DNA of 33,476 bases from Actinomycetota bacterium. GTDB lineage: Bacteria > Actinomycetota > Actinomycetes > Nanopelagicales > Nanopelagicaceae. A model generated the notes under the pieces. It was not told where the DNA came from, ran no database searches, and saw only the letters and a list, made by a program, of their open reading frames with translations. Positions 9,152 through 20,066 of this stretch are shown here, in pieces; positions within the stretch are counted from its first letter, which is position 1; each line of letters begins with the position of its first letter. The DNA lies in contig NSHZ01000006.1 of assembly GCA_002737595.1 (NCBI GenBank), positions 1-33,476 of the forward strand, read 5' to 3'. The translations under genes and the position numbers were made by a program.

Positions 9152-10270
9152 GTGAGTGGTCACCGCAATCCTTATGGCTTAGCGCTTCAAGAGGCGCTGC
9201 GTGCCCTCACGCTTACTCTCGTGCCGATCCTGCTCATTTCAATTCTTTCTTGGTCGTTTGCTGGAAGCCGTAACGGTCAACTTGGCGACGCGGTTCATGG
9301 TGGTGCCTGGATTTGGTTAGCCGCCCACAAGGTATTGCTCCACCTTTCTTTGCCACCCGGCGATATCGCTGGCCTTCTATGGTTTACTCCGCTCGGATTT
9401 CTGATCTTTCCGATTGTTGTTCTGCGGGGTGCCTGTAAACGCATGGTGAAAGAGAGTTCGAATTACCGCGGAGGGCTCACCTTGCTCTCGACTACATATG
9501 GCGCACTCTTAGGAATCGTCGCGTTGATTTCGGCGACTCATGCAGTTCGGCCCAATCCGCTGAGTGCATTCTTAGCAGGGTTACTTCTCACACTTATCGC
9601 AGCTCTCTCGCTGCAAGCACCTCATTTGATCAAAGCCAAGGGTGAGTTATCTCGTATTGTGAAGAGTGCGCTCTTGAACATTGCTGGATTACTTCTCATC
9701 TCACTCATACTCTTTCTCGTAGCAACCGTAATGAATTTTTCTCAGATGCTTAATCTCTATGCGGTGCTTCGTGCTGGGTTTGTAGGAACACTCTTAATCA
9801 CGGCAGTCATGCTCCTGGCGGTACCAAATGCGGTAGTGATGACCATGGCGTACGTGAGCGGGGCCGGATTCGCGGTGGGATCTGGGACGCTCTTCTCGCC
9901 ATTTTCGGTGAACTCTGCAGAGATTCCAGCGCTGCCGATTCTTGCCGGACTCCCGGCGCAGACCAGCGCGATCACGCATGCCCTGCCCTTGCTGCTCCTC
10001 GTGTGGTCCATCTTTACTGGCTATCGATCAGTGGAATCGGGCTTGGATTTAAAGGTTCGACTGCGAGATGGCGCTCTTCATGGAGTGATTGCGCTTTTCG
10101 TGTTGGCGCTGCTTAACCTGCTCGCAGGTGGATCACTTCTTGGAGGGCGCCTTTCAGCAATTGGCGCATCCTATTGGCGCATCGCGCTCTTTGGTGGACC
10201 AATATTGATTATCGGTGGCGCTCTCGGTGCGCTCTTGGTCGGCTTACTTAACCGTTCGCATCGCGCTTAA
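9152..10270 (+). CDS. PerM/DUF6350-like multi-pass membrane protein
   Basis: This is a 372-residue, very hydrophobic protein with roughly nine or ten predicted membrane segments and short polar loops. I recall that in Mycobacterium and Streptomyces the gene between sucCD and purN encodes PerM, a membrane protein linked to cell division (DUF6350). Position and character both fit, so the assignment rests mainly on synteny. The frame is open into sucD. I chose GTG at 9152, just past the sucD stop, which yields VSGHRNPYGLALQEALRAL, although no good SD is visible. TTG at 9146 is an alternative. Its 3' end overlaps the convergent small membrane-protein gene by 27 bp. Confidence 0.75.
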   Translation: MSGHRNPYGLALQEALRALTLTLVPILLISILSWSFAGSRNGQLGDAVHGGAWIWLAAHKVLLHLSLPPGDIAGLLWFTPLGFLIFPIVVLRGACKRMVKESSNYRGGLTLLSTTYGALLGIVALISATHAVRPNPLSAFLAGLLLTLIAALSLQAPHLIKAKGELSRIVKSALLNIAGLLLISLILFLVATVMNFSQMLNLYAVLRAGFVGTLLITAVMLLAVPNAVVMTMAYVSGAGFAVGSGTLFSPFSVNSAEIPALPILAGLPAQTSAITHALPLLLLVWSIFTGYRSVESGLDLKVRLRDGALHGVIALFVLALLNLLAGGSLLGGRLSAIGASYWRIALFGGPILIIGGALGALLVGLLNRSHRA

Positions 10271-10615
10271 TCGCGCCTCTAGGTCTGCCCGAAATCCTTC
10301 GGTGCAGGAATTTGTTGCCACGTGTGTGTTTGCTCCGAGTTGGCACTCCGCATATCGATTAATTTCTGTGCTGAGCAAGAGCGTGCCGATAGTGGTGAGA
10401 AAAGCGACTGCGATCATGATGATGCTGATGATCATGGCTGCCGTGGAGAAGCGAATAGAGAGCACTAGAGCAACAATCGCGACCGCCATAGCAAATGCTT
10501 GGCCCTGCCAGGCAGGCAGCGTAAATATCATCAAGAAGATTGACGCGATGGAGGCTAAGAGGGCAAAGCGCGGGCGAAGGACTTTCTTATCAATTTCCAT
10601 ATTGGGTCGCTCCAT
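10244..10615 (-). CDS. Small conserved membrane protein of unknown function
   Basis: This 123-residue protein has a short charged N-terminus (MERPNMEIDKK), about three hydrophobic helices between residues 15 and 80, and a polar C-terminal tail with two cysteines. I do not recognise a family. It faces the PerM-like gene tail to tail and is divergent from purN. Start choice: ATG at 10615 has a minus-strand TAGCGT -10 box 8 bp upstream; ATG at 10600 is the alternative and would give MEIDKKVLRPRF. Small membrane proteins at this locus are common in actinobacteria, but no role can be read from the sequence. Confidence 0.65.
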   Translation of the reverse strand: MERPNMEIDKKVLRPRFALLASIASIFLMIFTLPAWQGQAFAMAVAIVALVLSIRFSTAAMIISIIMIAVAFLTTIGTLLLSTEINRYAECQLGANTHVATNSCTEGFRADLEARLSAMRTVK

Positions 10616-10623
10616 AGGAGGCA

Positions 10624-10640
10624 ACGCTACCGAGTACCCT
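10624..10640. promoter_or_regulatory. Back-to-back -10 boxes for the small membrane gene and purN
   Basis: Minus-strand TAGCGT covers 10629-10624, 8 bp from the ATG at 10615. Plus-strand TACCCT covers 10635-10640, 7 bp from the GTG at 10648. Only 5 bp separate the two boxes, and the divergent start codons are 32 bp apart. Confidence 0.5.
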
Positions 10641-10647
10641 CATCACT

Positions 10648-11205
10648 GTGTTAACTGACCCTCCTAAGATTGTGATTCTGGCTTCAGGCCAAGGTTCACT
10701 GGCTGTGGCGGTGATGGCTTCGGCTGGACTGTATGAAGTCGCGGCGGTAATTTCTGATCAACCAACCGCTGGTGTTCTTGGCTATGCGCAAGCAGTGAGC
10801 GTCCCCACTGCTGTTGTCGAATTGCAGGGAGATCGTCTCGCGTGGGAAGGGCGGTTGGGTGATGCTGTTGCCTCCTTCTCGCCTCAATTGGTGGTTTCCG
10901 CTGGATTTATGCGCATCGTCTCGCCACGTTTCTTGCAACGGTTCCGTGTTATAAATTCCCACCCTTCACTGCTCCCGCTCTTCCCTGGGGCGCATGCTGT
11001 TCGAGATGCGCTGCTGGCCGGGGTGAGCCACACGGGATGCACCATTCACTGGGTTGACGAAGGTGTGGATACTGGTGAAGTTATCGCTCAACGGATCGTT
11101 GAAGTGCTTCCGGGAGATACTGAGGCAACGTTGCACGAAAGAATCAAAGTCGTGGAGCGTGAACTTCTAGTATCTGTAGTTGAAGCGCTCGTGAAGGGAA
11201 ATTGA
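10648..11205 (+). CDS. purN: Phosphoribosylglycinamide formyltransferase
   Basis: PurN transfers a formyl group from 10-formyltetrahydrofolate to GAR, step three of de novo purine synthesis. The 185-residue protein has the N-terminal [11 protein letters not shown] loop, a variant like that of mycobacterial PurN. The catalytic segment INSHPSLLP carries the Asn and His of the triad, and GVDTGEV carries the catalytic Asp. The C-terminal [15 protein letters not shown] is also close to mycobacterial PurN. The GTG start lies 7 bp after a TACCCT -10 box, which fits a leaderless mRNA. purH starts 1 bp after its stop, so the two form an operon for adjacent formyl-transfer chemistry. Confidence 0.95.
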   Translation: MLTDPPKIVILASGQGSLAVAVMASAGLYEVAAVISDQPTAGVLGYAQAVSVPTAVVELQGDRLAWEGRLGDAVASFSPQLVVSAGFMRIVSPRFLQRFRVINSHPSLLPLFPGAHAVRDALLAGVSHTGCTIHWVDEGVDTGEVIAQRIVEVLPGDTEATLHERIKVVERELLVSVVEALVKGN

Positions 11206-11206
11206 G

Positions 11207-12763
11207 ATGCCAGAATCTCGCAGAAGCGTCACTCGTGCTCTGTTGAGTGTTTATGACAAATCTGGCTTGATTGATTTAGCTCACATTTTGCATTCACATG
11301 GGGTGGAAATTGTCTCTACTGGTTCAACTGCGAAGAATATTTCTGACGCCGGTATTCCAGTCACGCCAGTTGAAAGCGTGACTGAATTTCCAGAATGTCT
11401 TGATGGTCGCGTGAAGACGCTCCATCCAAAGATTCACGCCGGCATTCTGGCTGATCTCTCATTAGAAAGTCATGTAGCGCAGTTGCAGGAGATGGGTATC
11501 ACTCCTTTTGATTTAGTGGTAGTCAATCTCTATCCCTTCACTGAGACCGTGGTGTCAGGTGCTTCGCCTGCTGAATGTGTTGAACAGATAGACATCGGCG
11601 GCCCCACCATGATCCGTGCAGCTGCCAAGAACTATGGGTCAGTTGCGGTGGTGGTTTCACCATCACAATACACCTGGCTCGCTAAAACCATAACGCGCGG
11701 TGGAACTACACTTGAAGAACGAGCACATCTCGCCGCCATGGCTTTCTCCCACACGGCTGACTACGACGTAGCTGTGGCGTCTTGGCTCGGAACCGTACTT
11801 GCGCCAAGCGCCTCGGAATTTCCGGCGTGGATCGGGGCAACATGGAATCTTAAGGCGAGCCTTCGTTACGGAGAGAATCCGCATCAGCAAGCAGCGTTGT
11901 ACGAAAGCGCTTCAAGTGGCGGTGGGCTGGCGGGAGCAGAACAACTTCATGGCAAGGAGATGTCTTACAACAACTATGTAGACGCGGATGCCGCGTGGCG
12001 TGCGGCGTGGGATCACTCAGATCCGGCAATTGCGATCATCAAACATACAAACCCGTGCGGCATTGCTTCTGCGAGCACCTTGCTGGTGGCCTATCAAGCT
12101 GCCCATGCATGCGATCCGCTTTCTGCATTTGGCGGAATCATCGCTTCGAATCGTCTCTTCACCGCAGATGTCGCGATGGCTTGCCAAGATGTTTTCACTG
12201 AGGTGATCATTGCGCCCGAATTTGAAGAGCGGGCTCTCGCAATTCTTCGAGCCAAACCTTCCGTACGTATTTTGCAAGCTGCGCCTCCGAAGAAGAGTGG
12301 AGTAGATCTTCGACCCATATTGGGTGGCGCACTTCTTCAGCATTCAGATAGCAATCAAGCTGAAGGCGATCTCAGTAGTAATTGGAAGCTTGTCAGTGGA
12401 GCGCCCGCCGATGTAGCAACTTTTGCGGATTTGGAGTTTGCCTGGCGTTGCTTGCGTGCGGTGAAAAGTAACGCCATCGCACTGGTTCATCAGGGCGCAA
12501 CTGTCGGAATTGGCATGGGGCAAGTGAATCGAGTCGACTCAGCGCGTTTGGCACTCACGCGAGCGGCTGATCGTGCGGAGGGGAGTGTGGCGGCCAGTGA
12601 TGCATTCTTTCCCTTCGCTGATGGTTTAGAAATCTTGCTCAGCGGCGGAGTTCGGGCAGTGGTGCAACCCGGCGGCAGCATCAGGGATGAAGAGGTGATC
12701 GCGCTCGCGCAATCTCGAGGGATCACTATGTACTTTACCGGCGCCCGGCACTTCACCCACTAG
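11207..12763 (+). CDS. purH: Bifunctional AICAR transformylase / IMP cyclohydrolase
   Basis: PurH catalyses the last two steps to IMP. The 518-residue protein has an N-terminal MGS-like cyclohydrolase domain with STGSTAKNI, the [15 protein letters not shown] segment and [15 protein letters not shown]. The larger AICAR transformylase domain carries LRYGENPHQ, the catalytic KHTNPCG, and [10 protein letters not shown] near the end. Length and domain order are normal. ATG at 11207 lies 1 bp after purN with only a weak GGGA upstream, suggesting translational coupling. Confidence 0.97.
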   Translation: MPESRRSVTRALLSVYDKSGLIDLAHILHSHGVEIVSTGSTAKNISDAGIPVTPVESVTEFPECLDGRVKTLHPKIHAGILADLSLESHVAQLQEMGITPFDLVVVNLYPFTETVVSGASPAECVEQIDIGGPTMIRAAAKNYGSVAVVVSPSQYTWLAKTITRGGTTLEERAHLAAMAFSHTADYDVAVASWLGTVLAPSASEFPAWIGATWNLKASLRYGENPHQQAALYESASSGGGLAGAEQLHGKEMSYNNYVDADAAWRAAWDHSDPAIAIIKHTNPCGIASASTLLVAYQAAHACDPLSAFGGIIASNRLFTADVAMACQDVFTEVIIAPEFEERALAILRAKPSVRILQAAPPKKSGVDLRPILGGALLQHSDSNQAEGDLSSNWKLVSGAPADVATFADLEFAWRCLRAVKSNAIALVHQGATVGIGMGQVNRVDSARLALTRAADRAEGSVAASDAFFPFADGLEILLSGGVRAVVQPGGSIRDEEVIALAQSRGITMYFTGARHFTH

Positions 12764-12787
12764 CCCAGCGGGTAGGGCTTCACTGGG

Positions 12788-12793
12788 TAGGCT
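12788..12793 (+). promoter_or_regulatory. Predicted -10 box (TAGGCT) for the DUF3017-like gene
   Basis: TAGGCT followed by exactly 6 bp and ATG at 12800 implies leaderless transcription. The 36 bp between purH and this gene also hold imperfect direct repeats (GGGTAGGGCT and GGGTAGGCT) and a short inverted repeat, CCCAG at 12764-12768 with CTGGG at 12783-12787. Confidence 0.5.
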
Positions 12794-12799
12794 CCGGCT

Positions 12800-13060
12800 A
12801 TGGAAATTAAGAACGCGCAACTGACGCCTCGAGTGCGAACCCTAGGTCTGCTGTTGCTCGGGATGGCGTTGCTCTTCTTGGCGCTCGGGTTTCTGCGCAC
12901 TGGCGGCCTCATTCTGGCTCTCCTTTTAGCCCTGATGGCCTACTGGCGCTCCCGTCGAAAGATGGCCTGGTCACGCTCAAAGAGGGTGGATGTGGCCACA
13001 CTCACGCTCTTAGCCGTCGGAGTTGCGGCCTTGACAGTCGCACTTCCTCACGGGAAGTAA
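12800..13060 (+). CDS. DUF3017-like small membrane protein
   Basis: This 86-residue protein has two hydrophobic helices (about residues 14-48), a basic loop YWRSRRKMAWSRSKR, and a third helix (about 65-81) before a short tail. Length, topology and the place between purH and mdh match a small protein usually annotated DUF3017 in Streptomyces-type genomes; the family name is recalled, not tested. The function is unknown. The leaderless -10 arrangement suggests it is transcribed on its own. Its stop codon overlaps the inverted repeat at 13059-13080. Confidence 0.7.
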   Translation: MEIKNAQLTPRVRTLGLLLLGMALLFLALGFLRTGGLILALLLALMAYWRSRRKMAWSRSKRVDVATLTLLAVGVAALTVALPHGK

Positions 13061-13080
13061 TATCTTTACATCAAGATATT
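13059..13080. promoter_or_regulatory. Perfect palindrome, candidate operator upstream of mdh-icd
   Basis: AATATCTT and AAGATATT form a perfect 8-bp inverted repeat around a 6-bp spacer. It is AT-rich and starts at the preceding stop codon, 25 bp upstream of mdh. A TAATAT box at 13058-13063 overlaps its left half, and a TTGACA sits at 13031-13036, though the 21-bp spacing is long. The position suits a repressor site for mdh-icd. AT-rich arms and lack of a T-run argue against a terminator. Confidence 0.45.
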
Positions 13081-13105
13081 TTCTGAGAGCGCCCCAGGAG
13101 AACAG

Positions 13106-14068
13106 ATGAACGGCCATTTGAATGGAAAAGTTACCGTTGTTGGATCGGGATTTTATGGATCAACGACTGCCCAGCGGCTAGCCGAGTACAACGTCTTTAA
13201 GACCGTGGTACTGACAGATATTGTCGAAGGCAAGCCTGAAGGGCTCGCGCTCGATCTCAATCAATCACGTTCGGTTGAGGGGTTCGAAACCAAAGTTATA
13301 GGTGCCACCACTGGCATGGATGGCTCCGGATACGAAGCCACCGCCGACTCCGATGTTGTGGTGATCACTGCGGGTCTTCCGCGCAAGCCAGGGATGAGTC
13401 GAATGGACCTCTTGGAAACTAACGCGAAAATTGTTCGCGGGGTTGCCGAGAACATCGCCAAGCACAGTCCTCACGCGGTCATTATTGTGGTGTCTAACCC
13501 ACTTGATGAGATGACAGCGCTTGCGCAAATCGCTTCGAAGTTTCCACACAATCGTGTGATGGGCCAAGCCGGCATGCTCGACACTGCACGCTTCACACAC
13601 TTTGTGGCTGAAGAACTCGGCGTTGCTGTAGGTGCGGTCAAGACGCTGACTCTGGGTTCGCATGGCGACACCATGGTTCCGGTACCAAGTCGTTGCACCG
13701 TTAATGGCAAGTCGCTCTCTGATTTACTCGCTGCCGAGAAGATTGAAGAACTTGTTGTACGCACTCGCAATGGAGGTGCCGAGGTAGTAGCACTTCTTAA
13801 GACTGGCTCTGCTTATTATGCACCTTCAGCGGCTGCAGCTCGTATGGCGAAGGCTGTCATCGAAGATTCGGGTGCGATCATGCCGGTCTGCGCTTGGGTG
13901 GATGGTGAATACGGTATCAAGGGTGTTTATCTCGGCGTGGAAGCCGAGATCGGTAAGAGTGGTGTTCGCAAGGTCGTCGAGACCGCCCTCACTGCAATAG
14001 AAATTGCATCGCTCAAAGAAGCCGCCGAGGCGGTACGAAGCAAGCAATCAGACATTCAAAGTCTGTAG
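13106..14068 (+). CDS. mdh: Malate dehydrogenase, LDH-like type
   Basis: This enzyme oxidises malate to oxaloacetate with NAD in the TCA cycle. The 320-residue protein has a Rossmann loop GSGFYG (residues 13-18) and Asp37 at the end of the second strand, which favours NAD over NADP. The specificity loop LPRKPGMSR has Arg92 where lactate dehydrogenases have Gln, so malate is the expected substrate; Arg98 and catalytic His185 in GSHGDT are present. The ATG is preceded by AGGAG with a 5-bp gap, so unlike many first genes here it has a leader. icd follows after 9 bp in the same operon. Confidence 0.95.
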   Translation: MNGHLNGKVTVVGSGFYGSTTAQRLAEYNVFKTVVLTDIVEGKPEGLALDLNQSRSVEGFETKVIGATTGMDGSGYEATADSDVVVITAGLPRKPGMSRMDLLETNAKIVRGVAENIAKHSPHAVIIVVSNPLDEMTALAQIASKFPHNRVMGQAGMLDTARFTHFVAEELGVAVGAVKTLTLGSHGDTMVPVPSRCTVNGKSLSDLLAAEKIEELVVRTRNGGAEVVALLKTGSAYYAPSAAAARMAKAVIEDSGAIMPVCAWVDGEYGIKGVYLGVEAEIGKSGVRKVVETALTAIEIASLKEAAEAVRSKQSDIQSL

Positions 14069-14077
14069 GAGATTCGC

Positions 14078-15292
14078 ATGAGCAAGATCAAAGTAGTTGG
14101 TACGGTCGTCGAGATGGATGGCGATGAGATGACTCGTATCATTTGGCAAGTTATCAAAGATCAATTGATTCTTCCTTATCTTGACGTAAACCTTGATTAC
14201 TACGACCTCTCGATTGAAAATCGAGATGCCACAGATGATCAGGTCACCATTGATTCGGCCCACGCCACCAAGAAGTATGGAGTTGCCGTTAAATGCGCAA
14301 CGATCACGCCAGATGAGGTTCGCGTTGAAGAGTTTGGCCTGAAGAAGATGTGGAAATCTCCCAACGGAACCGTTCGCAATATCCTAGGCGGCGTAATTTT
14401 CCGTGAGCCAATCGTGATTAGCAATATTCCTCGTTTAGTTCCAGGCTGGACCAAGCCCATTGTTATTGGACGTCACGCTTTCGGTGATCAATACAAGGCA
14501 ACTGATGTGAAAATTCCAGGCGAAGGAAAACTCACTCTCACGTGGACTCCTAAAGATGGTTCTGCGCCGATGGAACTTGAGGTCTTTGACTATCCGAGTC
14601 CGGGTATTGCGATGGCGATGTACAACCTCGATGATTCGATTCGGGATTTTGCGCGGGCCTCGATGCAATATGGACTCACCTTGAACTATCCGGTATATCT
14701 CAGCACGAAGAACACCATCCTCAAGGCCTATGACGGACGCTTTAAGGATCTCTTTGAGGAGATCTTTGAAACTGAGTACAAGGCCGCATTTGAAAAGGCT
14801 GGTCTCACCTACGAGCACCGTTTGATCGATGACATGGTCGCTTCGGCCCTTAAGTGGGAAGGTGGCTACGTCTGGGCTTGCAAGAACTATGACGGCGATG
14901 TTGAATCCGACATCGTCGCACAAGGTTTCGGTTCACTGGGTTTGATGACATCAGTTTTGATGACGGGAGACGGCAAAACCGTCGAAGCAGAAGCCGCACA
15001 TGGCACAGTCACTCGCCACTATCGCATGCATCAACAAGGTAAGCCCACATCAACTAACCCAATTGCTTCGATCTTCGCGTGGACGCGTGGTCTTGCCCAT
15101 CGCGGGAAGCTCGATGGCACACCTGAGGTTATTGCTTTCGCCAATACCCTCGAGCGCGTCTGCATCGAAACCGTAGAGAGCGGAAAAATGACCAAGGACC
15201 TCGCGAGTTTGGTCGGACCTGATCAGGCTTGGTTGACGACCCAAGATTTCTTGGCAGCCATCGATACAAACTTACAAAAGGCGATGGCGTAG
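14078..15292 (+). CDS. icd: NADP-dependent isocitrate dehydrogenase, homodimeric type
   Basis: The enzyme oxidatively decarboxylates isocitrate to 2-oxoglutarate, producing NADPH. The 404-residue protein is of the eukaryote-like dimeric subfamily, shown by [12 protein letters not shown] near the N-terminus, [13 protein letters not shown] and [12 protein letters not shown]. Many actinobacteria instead carry a monomeric enzyme of over 700 residues, so the type is a useful marker. TAGGAG, which includes the mdh stop codon, is its ribosome-binding site. The gene ends 4 bp from the convergent ABC ATPase gene, with no hairpin between them. Confidence 0.96.
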   Translation: MSKIKVVGTVVEMDGDEMTRIIWQVIKDQLILPYLDVNLDYYDLSIENRDATDDQVTIDSAHATKKYGVAVKCATITPDEVRVEEFGLKKMWKSPNGTVRNILGGVIFREPIVISNIPRLVPGWTKPIVIGRHAFGDQYKATDVKIPGEGKLTLTWTPKDGSAPMELEVFDYPSPGIAMAMYNLDDSIRDFARASMQYGLTLNYPVYLSTKNTILKAYDGRFKDLFEEIFETEYKAAFEKAGLTYEHRLIDDMVASALKWEGGYVWACKNYDGDVESDIVAQGFGSLGLMTSVLMTGDGKTVEAEAAHGTVTRHYRMHQQGKPTSTNPIASIFAWTRGLAHRGKLDGTPEVIAFANTLERVCIETVESGKMTKDLASLVGPDQAWLTTQDFLAAIDTNLQKAMA

Positions 15293-15296
15293 ATGG

Positions 15297-16349
15297 TTAG
15301 TTCTTAAGGCGCACACCGCTGGTTTTATCAAAGAGGTGCACCTCGCTCGGTGAGAGAAATATTCGCTCACCGATGGAGGGCACCTCTTTTGGTTTACGGC
15401 GGAAAATGAGAAAGTCGGCGCCGAGCAGAGAAGCACCCGTTGAGATCGGGGAGGCGTAAACATACGAATCGGCTCCGAGGAATTCCACCGCCTCAACTCG
15501 CACCTCTATCCCAATATCACTGATCTCCCATTTATCAGGACGGATACCAACGAGGATGTGGGGGTTGATATCTGGCCCAAAAATGTGCGATGCGGATCCT
15601 GAAGAGATTTCCAAGATGTTCATAGCGGGGGAGCCGATGAATGTCGCTACAAAAATATCGGCAGGTTCATCGTAAATTTCCTGAGGTGAGGCCACCTGAA
15701 GAAGTTTGCCCTTATTCATTACCGCAACCCGGGTTCCCATAGTCATCGCCTCGGCTTGATCATGGGTGACATAGAGTGTGGTGACGCCTAACTCTCTTTG
15801 AAGCGTAGAAATACGGGTGCGTGTACTCGCTCGCAACTTGGCATCAAGGTTTGAGAGCGGTTCATCCATCAGGAATAACTGAGGTTTGCGCACAATGGCA
15901 CGCCCCATCGCAACTCTTTGCCGCTCGCCACCAGAGAGTTCTTTGGGCTTTCGTTCCAACAACCCTTCAAGGTCTAAGAGCGCGGCGCTCTCTTTTACCC
16001 GCATCATTATTTCTTGGGGATCATTGCCGGCAACTTTGAGAGCGAAGCCCATATTCTCTTCAACGCTCATATGCGGATAGAGCGCGTAAGACTGAAAGAC
16101 CATGGCCACATCTCGATCTTTCGCATCAAGGCGCGAGATGTCTTTGCCATCCAGAATGATTGAGCCAGAGTCGAGTGGTTCCAGACCAGCGAGCATTCTT
16201 AATGTGGTGGATTTTCCGCTTCCCGATGGACCCACTAAGACGAGAAATTCGCCGTCTTTAATCTCCAGGTTGAGGTCTGAAACTGTTGCCTCTGCCTTTG
16301 CGCTCCGGTCGTAGTGGCGCGTGATGCCACGCAAGCTGACGGCAGCCAT
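15297..16349 (-). CDS. ABC transporter ATPase of the MalK/UgpC/MsiK type
   Basis: This 350-residue protein energises carbohydrate importers. It has Walker A GPSGSGKST (residues 40-48), a Q-loop in MVFQSYALYPHMSV, signature LSGGERQR and Walker B LFLMDEPLSNLD. A C-terminal TOBE-like region follows, as in MalK. No permease or binding protein lies nearby, so it is an orphan ATPase. In Streptomyces, MsiK plays this shared role for several sugar transporters, and a similar role is inferred here. ATG at 16349 is preceded by GGAG with a 6-bp gap; an ATG at 16361 is possible but less well placed. It is divergent from the next gene. Confidence 0.92.
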   Translation of the reverse strand: MAAVSLRGITRHYDRSAKAEATVSDLNLEIKDGEFLVLVGPSGSGKSTTLRMLAGLEPLDSGSIILDGKDISRLDAKDRDVAMVFQSYALYPHMSVEENMGFALKVAGNDPQEIMMRVKESAALLDLEGLLERKPKELSGGERQRVAMGRAIVRKPQLFLMDEPLSNLDAKLRASTRTRISTLQRELGVTTLYVTHDQAEAMTMGTRVAVMNKGKLLQVASPQEIYDEPADIFVATFIGSPAMNILEISSGSASHIFGPDINPHILVGIRPDKWEISDIGIEVRVEAVEFLGADSYVYASPISTGASLLGADFLIFRRKPKEVPSIGERIFLSPSEVHLFDKTSGVRLKN

Positions 16350-16365
16350 CGATTTCTCCATTCTC

Positions 16366-16383
16366 CCGGCAGGAACGTGCCGG
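16366..16383. repeat. Short perfect inverted repeat in the leader of the ABC ATPase gene
   Basis: CCGGCA and TGCCGG flank a 6-bp spacer, 17 bp upstream of the ATPase start. A second small palindrome, ATCCT-T-AGGAT, follows at 16387-16397. Either could be an operator or an mRNA hairpin. Neither matches the LacI-type consensus I know. Confidence 0.35.
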
Positions 16384-16461
16384 ACGATCCTTAGGATGAA
16401 TGAACAGGTACGAGTGAGCAAGACGAGCATAAGGGCTGAGTGGAGCAGGCAGGTAGCGCGC

Positions 16462-16467
16462 TAGGCT
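16462..16467 (+). promoter_or_regulatory. Predicted -10 box (TAGGCT) for the CNNM/CorC-type gene
   Basis: TAGGCT directly abuts an ATG at 16468 and lies exactly 6 bp before GTG at 16474. The 6-bp spacing seen repeatedly in this window favours the GTG as the leaderless start. Confidence 0.5.
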
Positions 16468-16473
16468 ATGGCT

Positions 16474-19929
<3,456 letters not shown>

Positions 19930-19937
19930 CTGCCTGC

Positions 19938-19943
19938 AGGTTA
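19938..19943 (-). promoter_or_regulatory. Predicted -10 box (TAACCT) for the carboxypeptidase gene
   Basis: On the minus strand TAACCT ends 8 bp before ATG at 19929, consistent with a leaderless or nearly leaderless mRNA. A small inverted repeat, CCCTG-5-CAGGG, lies just upstream at 19954-19968. Confidence 0.45.
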
Positions 19944-20014
19944 GGCAATGGGGCCCTGTAGAGCAGGGTTGCCACACCGAGCTAGATGCGGTGGCCTGCC
20001 AGAGAGCTTGTGAG

Positions 20015-20030
20015 AACAGCCACAGCTGTT
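20015..20030. repeat. Inverted repeat upstream of the mutase gene, candidate operator
   Basis: AACAGC and GCTGTT flank CACA, a perfect 6-bp palindrome 52 to 37 bp before the predicted transcription start of the mutase gene. A second imperfect repeat, GCCACACCG (19971-19979) with CGGTGGC (19989-19995), lies further upstream. The position suits a regulator site; none is identified. Confidence 0.35.
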
Positions 20031-20053
20031 GGGCGATAGGGGGAGTCAGGCGC

Positions 20054-20059
20054 TACCGT
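20054..20059 (+). promoter_or_regulatory. Predicted -10 box (TACCGT) for the mutase large-subunit gene
   Basis: TACCGT ends 7 bp before ATG at 20067. It overlaps an alternative in-frame GTG at 20058, which would lie inside the promoter and is therefore less likely to be the start. Confidence 0.45.
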
Positions 20060-20066
20060 GGAGATC

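Noticed and set aside
10648..10710. PurN N-terminal loop lacking the usual GTNL sequence
   Set aside because: I recall mycobacterial PurN having the same kind of variant (GTGSL), so this is a lineage feature rather than a broken active site.
12762..12787. Terminator after purH from short repeats AGCCC/GGGCT and CCCAG/CTGGG
   Set aside because: The stems are only 5 bp, compete with each other and have no T-run; overlap with the next promoter makes a terminator unlikely.
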